This document shows positions 16,982 through 25,967 of a DNA stretch of 64,000 nucleotides, piece by piece. Location: the NCBI RefSeq assembly GCF_001298675.1, contig NZ_CYIG01000007.1, positions 186,001-250,000 of the forward strand. The letters are read 5' to 3'. Within the stretch, counting starts at the first letter, position 1, and every line of letters begins with the position of its first letter. A program made the translations under genes and the position numbers. The notes beneath the pieces are model-generated. The model did not search any database. It had not been told where the DNA came from and saw only the letters and a program-made list of their open reading frames with translations. The stretch comes from Paenacidovorax caeni (GTDB lineage: Bacteria > Pseudomonadota > Gammaproteobacteria > Burkholderiales > Burkholderiaceae_C).

Positions 16982-18076
16982 ATGAGCCTGAAATGCGGCA
17001 TCGTGGGCCTGCCCAATGTGGGCAAGTCCACTCTCTTCAACGCCCTCACCAAGGCGGGCATTGCCGCCGAGAACTACCCCTTCTGCACCATCGAGCCGAA
17101 CACTGGCGTGGTCGAGGTGCCTGACCCGCGCCTGGCGGCGCTGTCCGAAGTTGTTCAGCCGGAACGCGTGGTGCCGGCGATTGTCGAGTTCGTGGACATT
17201 GCGGGCCTGGTGGCCGGTGCCTCCAAGGGTGAAGGCCTGGGCAACCAGTTTCTGGCCCATATCCGTGAGACGGACGCCATCGTTAACGTGGTGCGCTGCT
17301 TCGAGGACCCGAATGTGATTCACGTGGCGGGCAAGGTCGACCCCATCGCCGACATCGAGGTCATCCAGACCGAGCTGTGCCTGGCCGACCTGGCCACTGT
17401 CGAAAAGGCCCTGAATCGCTACAGCAAGGCCGCCAAGAGTGGCAACGACAAAGAGGCGGCCAAGCTGGTGCAGCTCCTCACGCCCATCCAGGCCGCGCTC
17501 AACGAAGGCAAGCCCGCGCGCACCATTCCAGTGAGCAAGGAAGACGCGCCGCTGCTCAAGCAGTTCTGCCTCATTACGGCCAAGCCTGCGATGTTCGTTG
17601 GCAACGTGGCCGAGGATGGCTTTGAGAACAATCCGTTGCTCGACCGCCTCAAGGACTACGCTGCCGCGCAAGACGCACCCGTGGTGGCCATTTGCGCCAA
17701 GATCGAGGCCGAGATGGCAGAAATGAGCGACGACGACCGCGCCATGTTCCTCGAGGAAATGGGCTTGGAGGAGCCGGGCCTGAACCGCCTGATCCGCGCG
17801 GGCTACGACTTGCTGGGCCTGCAGACCTACTTCACCGCTGGCGTGAAGGAAGTGCGCGCCTGGACGATTCACAAGGGCGACACCGCGCCACAGGCCGCAG
17901 GCGTGATCCACGGTGACTTTGAACGTGGCTTCATCCGCGCGCAGACGATTGCGTTCGATGACTTCATCCAGTTCAAGGGCGAGCAGGGCGCCAAGGACGC
18001 AGGCAAGATGCGCGCCGAAGGCAAAGAGTACGTCGTCAAGGATGGCGATGTGATGAACTTTCTGTTCAACGTCTAA
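16982..18076 (+). CDS. ychF: Redox-regulated ATPase YchF (OLA1 family)
   Basis: This 364-residue P-loop protein is related to Obg GTPases but prefers ATP. The P-loop is [15 protein letters not shown], followed by the effector region [12 protein letters not shown] and the Walker [22 protein letters not shown] coiled-coil stretch and a C-terminal TGS domain ([28 protein letters not shown]) complete the family layout. It associates with ribosomes and is linked to stress responses. A possible -10 element TAAAAT lies at 16939-16944. It is intact and of normal length. Confidence 0.96.
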   Translation: MSLKCGIVGLPNVGKSTLFNALTKAGIAAENYPFCTIEPNTGVVEVPDPRLAALSEVVQPERVVPAIVEFVDIAGLVAGASKGEGLGNQFLAHIRETDAIVNVVRCFEDPNVIHVAGKVDPIADIEVIQTELCLADLATVEKALNRYSKAAKSGNDKEAAKLVQLLTPIQAALNEGKPARTIPVSKEDAPLLKQFCLITAKPAMFVGNVAEDGFENNPLLDRLKDYAAAQDAPVVAICAKIEAEMAEMSDDDRAMFLEEMGLEEPGLNRLIRAGYDLLGLQTYFTAGVKEVRAWTIHKGDTAPQAAGVIHGDFERGFIRAQTIAFDDFIQFKGEQGAKDAGKMRAEGKEYVVKDGDVMNFLFNV

Positions 18077-18217
18077 GGTTCAGTCCTGGCGCGCCGGTTT
18101 TTTCTTGGTGTGCCGGTGTAGGTGACGCAGGATTTCATGTTTTTCTTCCGAGCGGGGAAAAATACGTTAGAATCATGGCTTCGCTTAGTTTTCTTCTTTT
18201 CGAGAAAACGCTGTAAA

Positions 18218-18243
18218 AGAAATTTTTAAACGCAAAAATTTCT
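18218..18243. repeat. AT-rich 10-bp inverted repeat next to the tRNA-Arg promoter
   Basis: AGAAATTTTT (18218-18227) and AAAAATTTCT (18234-18243) are perfect complements separated by AAACGC. The repeat lies directly upstream of the tRNA-Arg -10 box and occupies the -35 region. Confidence 0.8.
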
Positions 18244-18245
18244 GC

Positions 18246-18251
18246 TACAAT
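18246..18251 (+). promoter_or_regulatory. -10 element of tRNA-Arg
   Basis: TACAAT lies 10 bp before the tRNA 5' end. No good -35 is seen; the AT-rich inverted repeat occupies that place. A second possible -10 (TTAGAAT, about 18166-18172) lies further upstream. Confidence 0.6.
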
Positions 18252-18261
18252 AAATAGCTTA

Positions 18262-18338
18262 GCGGCTGTAGCTCAGCTGGATAGAGTACTTGGCTACGAA
18301 CCAAGGGGTCGTGGGTTCGATTCCTGCCAGCCGCACCA
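18262..18338 (+). tRNA. tRNA-Arg (ACG)
   Basis: This 77-nt cloverleaf includes an encoded CCA. The acceptor stem is GCGGCTG/CAGCCGC, the D-arm contains AGCTCAGCTGGATAGAG, the anticodon stem-loop is CTTGG-CTACGAA-CCAAG with anticodon ACG (A34 normally edited to inosine), and the T-loop is TTCGATT. Confidence 0.95.
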
Positions 18339-18344
18339 AACGGT

Positions 18345-18380
18345 AAGCCCTGGAACTAAAAAGTTCCAGGGCTTTTTCGT
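18345..18380 (+). terminator. Rho-independent terminator after tRNA-Arg
   Basis: AAGCCCTGGAACT (18345-18357) pairs with AGTTCCAGGGCTT (18362-18374), a 13-bp perfect stem with a 4-base loop, followed by TTTCGTTTTT. Confidence 0.93.
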
Positions 18381-18398
18381 TTTTGTGAAAATTTCACC

Positions 18399-18974
18399 AT
18401 GAGCAAGGCTTTCACGAAAGAAACGGACGGCGACGAGGAGGAAGTAGCGCTTGCGCCGATTCCTCCAGGTGGCAAGAACTACATCACTCCTCAGGGCTAT
18501 GCGCGTCTGCGGGGCGAGTTGTTGGAGTTGATCGATGTCGAGCGGCCGAAGATGGTCGAGGTGGTGCATTGGGCTGCCAGCAATGGCGACCGTTCGGAAA
18601 ATGGCGACTATCTCTATGGGAAGAAGCGCTTGCGCGAGATCGACAGGCGCATCCGCTTTCTGACCAAGCGTCTGGAGATTGCCGAGGTGGTCGATCCGGC
18701 GCTGCACGCGGGGCGTGACCAGATCTTCTTTGGTGCTACTGTCACCTACCTGGAGGATGGAGAAACCGAGCGGGAGGTAACAATCCTGGGGATTGATGAA
18801 GCGGATAGCGCTCAAGGGCAGATCAGCTGGATTTCTCCGGTGGCACGTGCGCTCCTGAAGGCACGCATAGGGGACGAAGTCCAGTTACCGACGCCGGGTG
18901 GGTTGCGCGCCCTTGAGATCGTGGCGGTGCGCTACCCTCCAAAGGGGGAGCGCACAGATCCCGACGCTTATTGA
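18399..18974 (+). CDS. greB: Transcription elongation factor GreB
   Basis: This 191-residue protein rescues backtracked RNA polymerase by stimulating transcript cleavage. It has the Gre coiled-coil with the acidic tip (SNGDRSENGDYLYGKKRLREIDRR), whose Asp and Glu position the catalytic metal, and the globular FKBP-like C-terminal domain (ISWISPVARALLKARIGDEVQLPTPGG). The longer N-terminus with acidic residues (ETDGDEEE) and the YLYGKKRLREIDRR stretch mark it as GreB rather than GreA. It starts shortly after the tRNA-Arg terminator. Its 3' end overlaps the convergent spoT gene by 7 bp. Confidence 0.92.
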   Translation: MSKAFTKETDGDEEEVALAPIPPGGKNYITPQGYARLRGELLELIDVERPKMVEVVHWAASNGDRSENGDYLYGKKRLREIDRRIRFLTKRLEIAEVVDPALHAGRDQIFFGATVTYLEDGETEREVTILGIDEADSAQGQISWISPVARALLKARIGDEVQLPTPGGLRALEIVAVRYPPKGERTDPDAY

Positions 18975-21232
18975 GGAAGGATGCGTTCCGCGCGAAGGAC
19001 GGCTTGCGTACGGCGCAGGTTCTTCAGCGCATTCTCAAGGTGGGCCTGGTCGTGGGCGAGGACGATGAAGCGCAGGTCCACCGTGTCCATGGCGGTCTCG
19101 TCATCCATGTCCACATGCACGATGTCGGCTTCGGATGTGGCCAGCTCCGAAGCAATGCGCGCCAGCACGCCTTTGCCGTTGCGCACCGTGATCTTGATGC
19201 CTGTCTCAAATGCCCGTGTTGGCTCTTCACTCCAGTCAACTGCGATGAAGCGTTCACTGTCCTTGTGTTGTAGTCGTTTCGCCACATTGCATTCCGTGCG
19301 GTGTACCACCAAGCCTTCTCCGCGTCCGAGGTATCCAACAATGGTGTCGCCTGGCACGGGGCGGCAGCAGGATGCATATTTGACCGAGGCGTTCTCGCTC
19401 CCATCCAGTGCCACTGCGCCTTGCGAAAGGTTCTCATGAGAGGTGTAGCGCTCTTTGGTCATCAGCAAGGCATTCGGGCGATGGCCATGTTCACTGAGCA
19501 GTACCATGAGCCGCTTGGCAACAATGCTGGCAATCCGCTTACCCAGCCCAATGTCGGTCATGAGCTCTGCGCGTGTGCGATTGCCTGTGAAGCGTAGTAG
19601 CTTGTCCCACAGAGGCTGGTTGTCCGCTTCGTCGCCAGGCAATTGATCCATGCCTTCAGCGCGCAGTGCCTGGGCGAGTAATTTCTCACCCAGGGTTGCG
19701 GATTCGCTTTGTGCCATGGTCTTCAGGTAGTGGCGAATCTTGGAGCGGGCGCGGCCCGTACGAACAAATCCGAGCCACGCCGGGTTCGGGGTGGATTCTG
19801 GCGCGGTGATGACTTCAACCACATCCCCGTTGTTGAGCTCGGTGCGCAAGGGAACCGGCTCATTGTTGATGCGTGCCGCAGTGGTACGGTCCCCAACATT
19901 GCTGTGGATGGCGTACGCGAAATCCACCACGGTGGCGCCGCGTGGCAATGCCATGATTTGGCTCTTGGGCGTGAAGACATAGACGGCGTCGGGAAACAGG
20001 TCAACCTTGACGTGATCCCAAAACTCGGCTGCATCGCGTGTCTCGTTCTGGATATCCAGCAGGGATTGCAGCCATTTGGTGCCGAGCCGCTCGGCCGCGC
20101 CGCTGCCGGTGTCCTGTGCCTTGTAAAGCCAATGGGCGGCCACCCCGGCCTCGGCGACCACATGCATTTCCTCCGTGCGCATCTGAAATTCAATGTTGAT
20201 GCCCGAAGGGCCTACCAATGTCGTGTGCAACGATTGGTAGCCATTGAGTTTGGCGATCGCGATATGGTCCTTGAACTTGCCAGGGACGGGTTTGTACATC
20301 TGGTGCAGCACGCCCAGTGCCGTGTAGCAGTCAGTGACCGTGGGCACGATGACCCGGAAGCCATAGATGTCTGTGACCTGGGCAAAGCTCAGGTGCTTGA
20401 GTTTCATCTTCTGGTAGATGGCGTACAGCGTTTTTTCCCGCCCTGCCAGACGAACACGCATGCCGAGCTTTGCGAAAGCGGCGTCTACTTCCGTCTGCAC
20501 TTTCTGAATCAGGTCACGTCGCCGGTTGCGCGATTTGCCGACCGCCTTAGTCAGTGTGGCGTAGCGCCATGGGTGGAGGTGGCGGAAGGCGAGATCTTGC
20601 AGTTCGCGGTAGGTTTGGTTGAGCCCCAGTCGGTGTGCGATGGGCGCATAAATGTCCAGGGTCTCCGAAGAAATACGTGACCACTTGCTGCGCGGCATAT
20701 CCGACAGCGTACGCATGTTGTGCGAGCGGTCGGCAAGCTTGACCAGAATGACGCGGACGTCCCGGGCCATGGCAAGGAGCATCTTGCGAAACGACTCGGC
20801 CTGGTTTTCTTCCCGCGTGTTGAATTGCAGTTTGTCGAGTTTGGTGAGTCCGTCCACCAGCTCAGCTACTGGTGCGCCAAAACGGTCGATCAGATCAGCT
20901 TTCGTAACGCCGCAGTCTTCCATGGCGTCGTGCAGCAATGCGGCCATGAGGGCCTGTGCATCAAGCTTCCAGCTTGCACACTGTGCAGCTACCGCGATGG
21001 GGTGGGTGATATAGGGTTCACCGCTGTTGCGCAGTTGTCCCAAGTGGGCTGCGTCGGCGTAGCGGTAGGCCTGCCGTACCTGTTCGATGCTGGCTGCGTC
21101 AAGGTAGCCCAAGTTTTCTGTCAGCGCAGCGAAACTCGCCGCAGCGGCATTGGCGGCAGCAACGGTGGGACCCGCCGGGCTTGGGCTTGGGTCGATTCGA
21201 GAGAGGGTGGCTGGGGGCGTGGCCGCGTTCAT
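18968..21232 (-). CDS. spoT: Bifunctional (p)ppGpp synthetase/hydrolase SpoT
   Basis: This 754-residue long RSH protein makes and degrades the stringent-response alarmone. The hydrolase HD domain keeps His77 (YITHPIA), the HD pair at 101-102 and the ED pair at 105-106 (ALLHDAMEDCG). The synthetase domain is recognisable in LYAIYQKMKLKHLSFAQVTDIYGFRVIV and EFQMRTEEMH, and the TGS and ACT regulatory domains follow. An intact HD site distinguishes it from RelA, whose hydrolase site is degraded. It follows gmk and rpoZ, the usual neighbours, but a strong terminator lies between rpoZ and spoT. Its own promoter is therefore likely. Confidence 0.94.
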   Translation of the reverse strand: MNAATPPATLSRIDPSPSPAGPTVAAANAAAASFAALTENLGYLDAASIEQVRQAYRYADAAHLGQLRNSGEPYITHPIAVAAQCASWKLDAQALMAALLHDAMEDCGVTKADLIDRFGAPVAELVDGLTKLDKLQFNTREENQAESFRKMLLAMARDVRVILVKLADRSHNMRTLSDMPRSKWSRISSETLDIYAPIAHRLGLNQTYRELQDLAFRHLHPWRYATLTKAVGKSRNRRRDLIQKVQTEVDAAFAKLGMRVRLAGREKTLYAIYQKMKLKHLSFAQVTDIYGFRVIVPTVTDCYTALGVLHQMYKPVPGKFKDHIAIAKLNGYQSLHTTLVGPSGINIEFQMRTEEMHVVAEAGVAAHWLYKAQDTGSGAAERLGTKWLQSLLDIQNETRDAAEFWDHVKVDLFPDAVYVFTPKSQIMALPRGATVVDFAYAIHSNVGDRTTAARINNEPVPLRTELNNGDVVEVITAPESTPNPAWLGFVRTGRARSKIRHYLKTMAQSESATLGEKLLAQALRAEGMDQLPGDEADNQPLWDKLLRFTGNRTRAELMTDIGLGKRIASIVAKRLMVLLSEHGHRPNALLMTKERYTSHENLSQGAVALDGSENASVKYASCCRPVPGDTIVGYLGRGEGLVVHRTECNVAKRLQHKDSERFIAVDWSEEPTRAFETGIKITVRNGKGVLARIASELATSEADIVHVDMDDETAMDTVDLRFIVLAHDQAHLENALKNLRRTQAVLRAERILPQ

Positions 21233-21279
21233 AGCCTTAATGTAGCGCGGAGAGGGGCGGTTGGGGATTGGGCAAAAAA

Positions 21280-21300
21280 AAGCACCGCTTGGCGGTGCTT
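21280..21300 (-). terminator. Rho-independent terminator between rpoZ and spoT
   Basis: AAGCACCGC (21280-21288) and GCGGTGCTT (21292-21300) form a 9-bp stem with a 3-base loop. On the minus strand it runs into eight T (21280-21273). Confidence 0.9.
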
Positions 21301-21331
21301 TTCCACGGGAAGGCGTGGCGTGCGTTTGGTA

Positions 21332-21535
21332 TCAGCCCGGCACTTTCTTCAGCATTTCCAGGCCAACCTTGCCCTGGGCAATCTCGCGCAGCGCGGTGAC
21401 TGCGGGCTTGTTGCGGCTTTCGATTTTGGGGGCGTGGCCTTGGCTGAGCATGCGCGCACGGTAAGTTGCGGCCAGCACAAGCTGGAAGCGGTTGGGGATC
21501 TGCTGCAGGCAGTCTTCAACTGTGATGCGTGCCAT
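21332..21535 (-). CDS. rpoZ: RNA polymerase omega subunit
   Basis: This 67-residue protein helps assemble RNA polymerase by binding the beta' C-terminus, and with beta' it forms a ppGpp-binding site. The sequence [30 protein letters not shown] is the conserved omega core. The C-terminal part is short and ends LEMLKKVPG, as in other betaproteobacteria. GGAG lies upstream of the ATG. It follows gmk by 19 bp. Confidence 0.97.
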   Translation of the reverse strand: MARITVEDCLQQIPNRFQLVLAATYRARMLSQGHAPKIESRNKPAVTALREIAQGKVGLEMLKKVPG

Positions 21536-21554
21536 GGGAAATACTCCAGAGGAA

Positions 21555-22175
21555 TCAGGTGATATTGAGCGACTCGAACGTGCTTGCGCGGGCGCGGCGC
21601 TGGGCCGCGTACTTGAGGCGCTGTGCGTGCACGATAGCCTTCAGGTCGAAGAGCGCACGCTCAAACATTTCGTTAATTATAACGAAGTCAAACTTTTCTA
21701 CTTGCGCCATCTCGTGCGCAGCATTGCGCAGGCGCCGTTCGATCACTTCGGCCGAGTCTTCGCCCCGTCGCTCCAGTCGGGAGCGCAATTCTTCCCAGCT
21801 CGGCGGGAGGATGAAAACCAGCACGGCATTGGCGAATGCTTGCTTGATCTGCAGGGCGCCTTGGAAATCAATCTCCAGCACGATGTCTGCACCCTGGGAA
21901 ATGCGCTCTTCGATGGCTTTCTTCGAGGTGCCGTAGCGATTGCCGTGCACATTGGCCCACTCCACGAAGGCGTTGCCGGCCACCATGGCATCGAATTCCT
22001 GCTCGGAGGCAAAAAAGTACTCCCGCCCGTGCTTCTCCTGGCCTCGGGGTGCGCGTGTCGTGTGCGAAATGGAGCGGTGGGCTTGCGAGTCCAGTTCGAG
22101 CAGGGCCTTGACCAGCGTGGATTTGCCCGCCCCGCTGGGGGCAGAGACGACGAACAGATTTCCAGGGTAGTCCAT
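21555..22175 (-). CDS. gmk: Guanylate kinase
   Basis: This 206-residue enzyme phosphorylates GMP to GDP. The P-loop is [13 protein letters not shown] at the N-terminus, followed by the GMP-binding region [21 protein letters not shown] and the lid and core segments ([16 protein letters not shown]). Length and motifs are normal. It sits between yicC and rpoZ as in many proteobacteria. Confidence 0.97.
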   Translation of the reverse strand: MDYPGNLFVVSAPSGAGKSTLVKALLELDSQAHRSISHTTRAPRGQEKHGREYFFASEQEFDAMVAGNAFVEWANVHGNRYGTSKKAIEERISQGADIVLEIDFQGALQIKQAFANAVLVFILPPSWEELRSRLERRGEDSAEVIERRLRNAAHEMAQVEKFDFVIINEMFERALFDLKAIVHAQRLKYAAQRRARASTFESLNIT

Positions 22176-22240
22176 GCTGCCCTTACTCCAAAGACCAAAA
22201 CGGGATTATCCCAGATCGTTAGCGCCCTCCGGGTTGGGCA

Positions 22241-23152
22241 TCACTCAATGTTCTGCACCTGCTCGCGCATTTGCTCGATCAGCACCTTCATGTCCACACT
22301 GATGTGCGTGAGATCCAGCGCAGCCGACTTGGAGCCCAGCGTGTTCGCCTCGCGGTGCAGTTCCTGGATCAGAAAGTCCAGGCGCTTGCCAATTTCGCCG
22401 CCTTTTTCCAGCAGGCGTTCGATCTCGTCGAGGTGGGACTGCAGGCGCGTGATTTCCTCGGCCACGTCGATGCGAATGGCGAAGGCGGTGGCCTCGGTCA
22501 GGGCCCGGTCCTGCGCCGCTTCCGGCGCCACGGCGCCATCGGCCAGGGCCATGGCGTCTTTCCAGCGTTCCATGAAGCGCTGGCGCTGCTGCTCCACGAG
22601 TCGGGGCACCATGGGGGTGGCCCTGCCGGCCAGCGCGCGCAATTGCGCCACGCGGTCCTGCAGCATCGTGGCCAGGCGCTGGCCCTCGCGTTCGCGTGCC
22701 GCGATCAATTCGTCCAGGGCCTGTTCGGCGAGTTGTGGGGCGATGCTGCTCCAGTCCTGGTCGGTGCTGGCATTGGCGTTGGCGCACAGGCGCAAGGCGT
22801 CGGCCACGCTCAGCGGGGCGGCCTGGGGCAGCCAGGCCTGCACGCTGTCCTGCAGCCCGTTCAGGCGCTGCAGCAACTGGGGTGAAGGGGTGGGCAGGGC
22901 GCCGCCGCCTTCGCTTTCGATGGCGGCGCGCAGCTCCACCTTGCCGCGCTTGAGCCGGGTGGTCAGCAGCGTACGCAGCTGCGGTTCCAGTGCACGCAGT
23001 TCGTCCGGAAGACGCAGCGTAAGGTCAAGGAATCGGCTGTTGACGGAGCGGATTTCCAGTCCCAGCCGGTGTGCCGCCGCCGGCGTCTGGGTGCCCTCCG
23101 CACTGGTGCCATGCTGGGCACTGGCGTACCCGGTCATGCTGTAAACTGGCAT
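22241..23152 (-). CDS. yicC: YicC family endoribonuclease
   Basis: This 303-residue protein starts with the family signature MPVYSMTGYASA and contains LEIRSVNSRFLDLTLRLP and the C-terminal GKRLDFLIQELHREANTLGSKS, the DUF1732 region. YicC proteins act as metal-dependent endoribonucleases that affect small RNA turnover in E. coli; the role here is inferred from family. It begins 78 bp from the divergent kinase gene and precedes gmk by about 65 bp, a conserved order. Confidence 0.93.
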   Translation of the reverse strand: MPVYSMTGYASAQHGTSAEGTQTPAAAHRLGLEIRSVNSRFLDLTLRLPDELRALEPQLRTLLTTRLKRGKVELRAAIESEGGGALPTPSPQLLQRLNGLQDSVQAWLPQAAPLSVADALRLCANANASTDQDWSSIAPQLAEQALDELIAAREREGQRLATMLQDRVAQLRALAGRATPMVPRLVEQQRQRFMERWKDAMALADGAVAPEAAQDRALTEATAFAIRIDVAEEITRLQSHLDEIERLLEKGGEIGKRLDFLIQELHREANTLGSKSAALDLTHISVDMKVLIEQMREQVQNIE

Positions 23153-23230
23153 AGGACTTTCCGATGGTTGCTTGCGATCCGGCGATTATCCGGGTTCCGC
23201 CACCCTGCCCGAGGTCTCTTCGCAGAAAGT

Positions 23231-24253
23231 ATGTCGTCGCCCAAGATCAAGCCCGCCCCTTTGCCTCCCGACACCCTGATTGGTGGCTATCGCGTGGTGC
23301 GCCGGCTGGCCGCCGGGGGCTTTGGTGTCGTGTACCTGGCGGTGGATGGCGAGGGCCAGCAAGTGGCCATCAAGGAGTACCTGCCTGCCTCGCTGGCCAC
23401 GCGGGCGCCGGGGGAGTTGACGCCCAAGGTGCCGCCGGAAAAGCTCTCGCTGTACCGCCTGGGCCTCAAGAGTTTCTTTGAAGAGGGGCGCTCGCTCGCG
23501 CAGATCTCGCATGCCTCGGTGGTGAGCGTGCTCAACTTCTTCCGTGAGAACGAAACCGTCTACATGGTGATGAACTACCTGGAGGGCGCGTCCCTGCAGG
23601 ACTTCATCATCACCGCGCGCGAGCTCAAGACGCAGAAGGTGTTTCGCGAGTCCACCATCCGTTCGCTGTTCGACGAGGTGCTGCGCGGCCTGCGCATCGT
23701 GCACCAGCACAAGATGCTGCACCTCGACATCAAACCGGCCAATATCTTCATCACCGACGACAACCGCGCCGTGATGATCGACTTCGGCGCGGCGCGCGAG
23801 GTACTGTCCAAAGAGGGCAACTTCATCCGCCCGATGTACACCCCCGGCTTCGCTGCGCCCGAGATGTACCGGCGCGACGCCTCGATGGGCCCGTGGACCG
23901 ACATCTACGCCATCGGCGCCTGCATCTATGCCTGCATGCAGGGCTTTCCGCCCAACGAAGCGCCGCAGCGCACCGAGAAAGACCGCCTCTCGCTGGCGCT
24001 GACCAAGCTGCGTGGCGTGTACTCCGACAACCTGATCGAGGTGGTCGAGTGGTGCATGGCACTCGATCCGCTGTCGCGTCCGCAGTCCGTGTTCGCCCTG
24101 CAGAAAGAGCTTTCGCGCGAGGGCGAGCGCCGCTACACCAAACTCACAGTGGCTGAAAAAATGCGCTTGCAGCTTGACACCCTGGTCTCCGACGCCAAGA
24201 AGAACGTGCAAAAACTTGGCGAGGCCACCGATCTCGGTGTGAAGCCCAAATGA
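23231..24253 (+). CDS. Hanks-type serine/threonine protein kinase
   Basis: This 340-residue protein is a nearly bare kinase domain with no membrane segment. It has a glycine loop RRLAAGGFGVVYLA, the ATP lysine VAIKEY (Lys48), the catalytic loop HLDIKPANIF (Asp166) and the DFG motif IDFGAAREV (184-186), followed by an activation segment ending GFAAPEMY. The usual Arg before the catalytic Asp is Leu, so it is a non-RD kinase and may not depend on activation-loop phosphorylation. Its stop overlaps the start of a PP2C phosphatase gene by 4 bp, so the two almost certainly act as a pair. Targets are unknown. The ATG at 23231 was chosen because residues before it would overlap the divergent yicC. 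Confidence 0.9.
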   Translation: MSSPKIKPAPLPPDTLIGGYRVVRRLAAGGFGVVYLAVDGEGQQVAIKEYLPASLATRAPGELTPKVPPEKLSLYRLGLKSFFEEGRSLAQISHASVVSVLNFFRENETVYMVMNYLEGASLQDFIITARELKTQKVFRESTIRSLFDEVLRGLRIVHQHKMLHLDIKPANIFITDDNRAVMIDFGAAREVLSKEGNFIRPMYTPGFAAPEMYRRDASMGPWTDIYAIGACIYACMQGFPPNEAPQRTEKDRLSLALTKLRGVYSDNLIEVVEWCMALDPLSRPQSVFALQKELSREGERRYTKLTVAEKMRLQLDTLVSDAKKNVQKLGEATDLGVKPK

Positions 24254-25155
24254 AGTTCTCCGTATTCCAGGTCAGCCGCCGTGGCGGCCGCGAGAAGAAC
24301 GAAGACCGCATGGGCTACTGCTACACGCGCGAGTCGGGCCTGTTCGCGCTCGCTGACGGCATGGGCGGGCATCCCCAGGGCGAGGTGGCGGCGCAGATCG
24401 CGCTGCAGACCATCTCGGCGATGTTCCAGCGCATGGCCAAACCCAAGCTCGACGATGTGCGTGAGTTCCTCTCCGAGGCCTTGCTGGCGGCGCACCACCA
24501 GATCCTGCGCCATGCCATCGACAAAGGCATGCTCGACACGCCGCGCACCACGCTGGTGGCCGCGGTGGTGCAGGACGGGCGCGCCCAATGGATTCATTGC
24601 GGCGACTCGCGCCTTTACATGGTGCGCGACGGTGCGCTGCTCTCGCGCACGCGCGACCACTCCTACCTGGAGTTGCGCAACATGGCGCTCACTCCCGGCC
24701 TGGAGCGTGTCAACCGCAACGTGCTGTTCACCTGCCTGGGCTCGCCGTCCAAGCCCATCTTCGACATCACCGGCCCGGTGACGCTGGAGCAGGGCGACCG
24801 CATCCTGCTGTGCTCGGACGGCCTGTGGGGCAGCCTGGACGACGAAACCATCACGCGCGAGCTCGGTCGCCAGGGTGTAGCCCATGCCGTGCCCGACCTG
24901 GTGGAAGACGCGCTGCGCAAAGCCGGCAGCACCAGTGACAACGTCACCGTCGTGGCCATGGAATGGGAAACGCCCGACGCCTTCGAGTCCACCCAGGGCA
25001 TTTCTACCGAGGGCATCGATGACGACGCCTTCGAGTCCACCATCCAGGCGGGGCCGCTTGATGCACTGGTCGATGACCTCGACGATGCGGCGATCGAGCG
25101 CTCCATCGCCGAGATCAACGAAGCCATTCGCCGCTCCGCCGCCAAAAAAGCGTGA
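24250..25155 (+). CDS. PP2C-family serine/threonine phosphatase
   Basis: This 301-residue metal-dependent phosphatase has the PP2C motifs in order: [27 protein letters not shown] (metal Asp36), [29 protein letters not shown] and [11 protein letters not shown] tail of about 60 residues, rich in Asp and Glu with two similar DAFESTxxx segments, follows the catalytic core and has no known domain. It is translationally coupled to the kinase gene (ATGA overlap) and probably reverses its phosphorylation. It precedes rph by about 40 bp. Confidence 0.9.
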   Translation: MKFSVFQVSRRGGREKNEDRMGYCYTRESGLFALADGMGGHPQGEVAAQIALQTISAMFQRMAKPKLDDVREFLSEALLAAHHQILRHAIDKGMLDTPRTTLVAAVVQDGRAQWIHCGDSRLYMVRDGALLSRTRDHSYLELRNMALTPGLERVNRNVLFTCLGSPSKPIFDITGPVTLEQGDRILLCSDGLWGSLDDETITRELGRQGVAHAVPDLVEDALRKAGSTSDNVTVVAMEWETPDAFESTQGISTEGIDDDAFESTIQAGPLDALVDDLDDAAIERSIAEINEAIRRSAAKKA

Positions 25156-25196
25156 GCGCACAGCGCACTACGCCTCCCCGAAAAGGAATCTTCTCC

Positions 25197-25922
25197 ATGA
25201 CGTTTGAACGCAGCGGCCAGCGCGCCGCCGACCAGTTGCGCGCCGTGCGCATCACGCGCGGCTACACCATCCATGCCGAGGGCTCGGTGCTCATCGAGTT
25301 CGGCAACACCAAAGTGCTGTGCACCGCCTCGGTTGAAGAAAAGGTGCCACCGCACAAGCGCGGCAGCGGCGAAGGCTGGGTCACCGCCGAGTACGGCATG
25401 CTGCCGCGCTCCACCCACACGCGCAGCGACCGCGAGGCCGCGCGCGGCAAGCAAAGCGGGCGCACGCAGGAGATCCAGCGCCTCATCGGTCGCAGCCTGC
25501 GCGCGGTGTTCGACCTCAAGGCGCTCGGCGAGCGCACCATCCAGCTCGACTGCGACGTCATCCAGGCGGATGGTGGCACGCGCACGGCGGCCATCACCGG
25601 CGCCTTCGTGGCGGCGCAGGATGCGGTCAACGGCTTGCTCGCGGCGGGCAAGTTGGCCGCCTCGCCCATCACCGCGCCCGTGGCGGCGGTGTCGGTGGGC
25701 ATCGTGCAGGGCACGCCGCTGCTCGACCTGGAATACGTCGAGGACGTCGATTGCGACACCGACATGAACGTCGTCATGACCGGCGCTGGCCACTACGTGG
25801 AAGTGCAGGGTACGGCCGAGGGCGTGGCCTTCACGCGTGCCGAGATGGACCAGCTGCTGGCGCTGGCCGAAAAAGGCATTGGCGAACTGGTGGCGCTGCA
25901 GCGCCAGGCACTCTCGAACTGA
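25197..25922 (+). CDS. rph: Ribonuclease PH
   Basis: This 241-residue phosphorolytic 3'-5' exoribonuclease trims tRNA 3' ends. Family motifs include [20 protein letters not shown], the [29 protein letters not shown] phosphate-binding stretch and [18 protein letters not shown]. The ATG at 25197 follows AAAAGGAATC. Translation stops at TGA followed directly by an in-frame TAG, the latter being part of a dispersed repeat. The order rph-rdgB-hemW is conserved in related genomes. Confidence 0.96.
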   Translation: MTFERSGQRAADQLRAVRITRGYTIHAEGSVLIEFGNTKVLCTASVEEKVPPHKRGSGEGWVTAEYGMLPRSTHTRSDREAARGKQSGRTQEIQRLIGRSLRAVFDLKALGERTIQLDCDVIQADGGTRTAAITGAFVAAQDAVNGLLAAGKLAASPITAPVAAVSVGIVQGTPLLDLEYVEDVDCDTDMNVVMTGAGHYVEVQGTAEGVAFTRAEMDQLLALAEKGIGELVALQRQALSN

Positions 25923-25964
25923 TAGCTGCCAGCGCTTGGTGGACGGGCGCTGGAGCCCGATTTG
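25918..25964. repeat. Dispersed palindromic repeat, copy 6
   Basis: CTGATAGCTGCCAGCGCTTG then GGCGCTGGAGCCCGATTT. It fills the gap between rph and rdgB; the rph stop lies in its left edge and the rdgB ATG is a few bases after its right edge. Confidence 0.75.
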
Positions 25965-25967
25965 ACT

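Noticed and set aside
21668-21688. Near-perfect palindrome TTCGTTAATTATAACGAAG inside gmk
   Set aside because: It encodes the conserved end region of Gmk and lies deep in the coding sequence, so a regulatory role is not supported.
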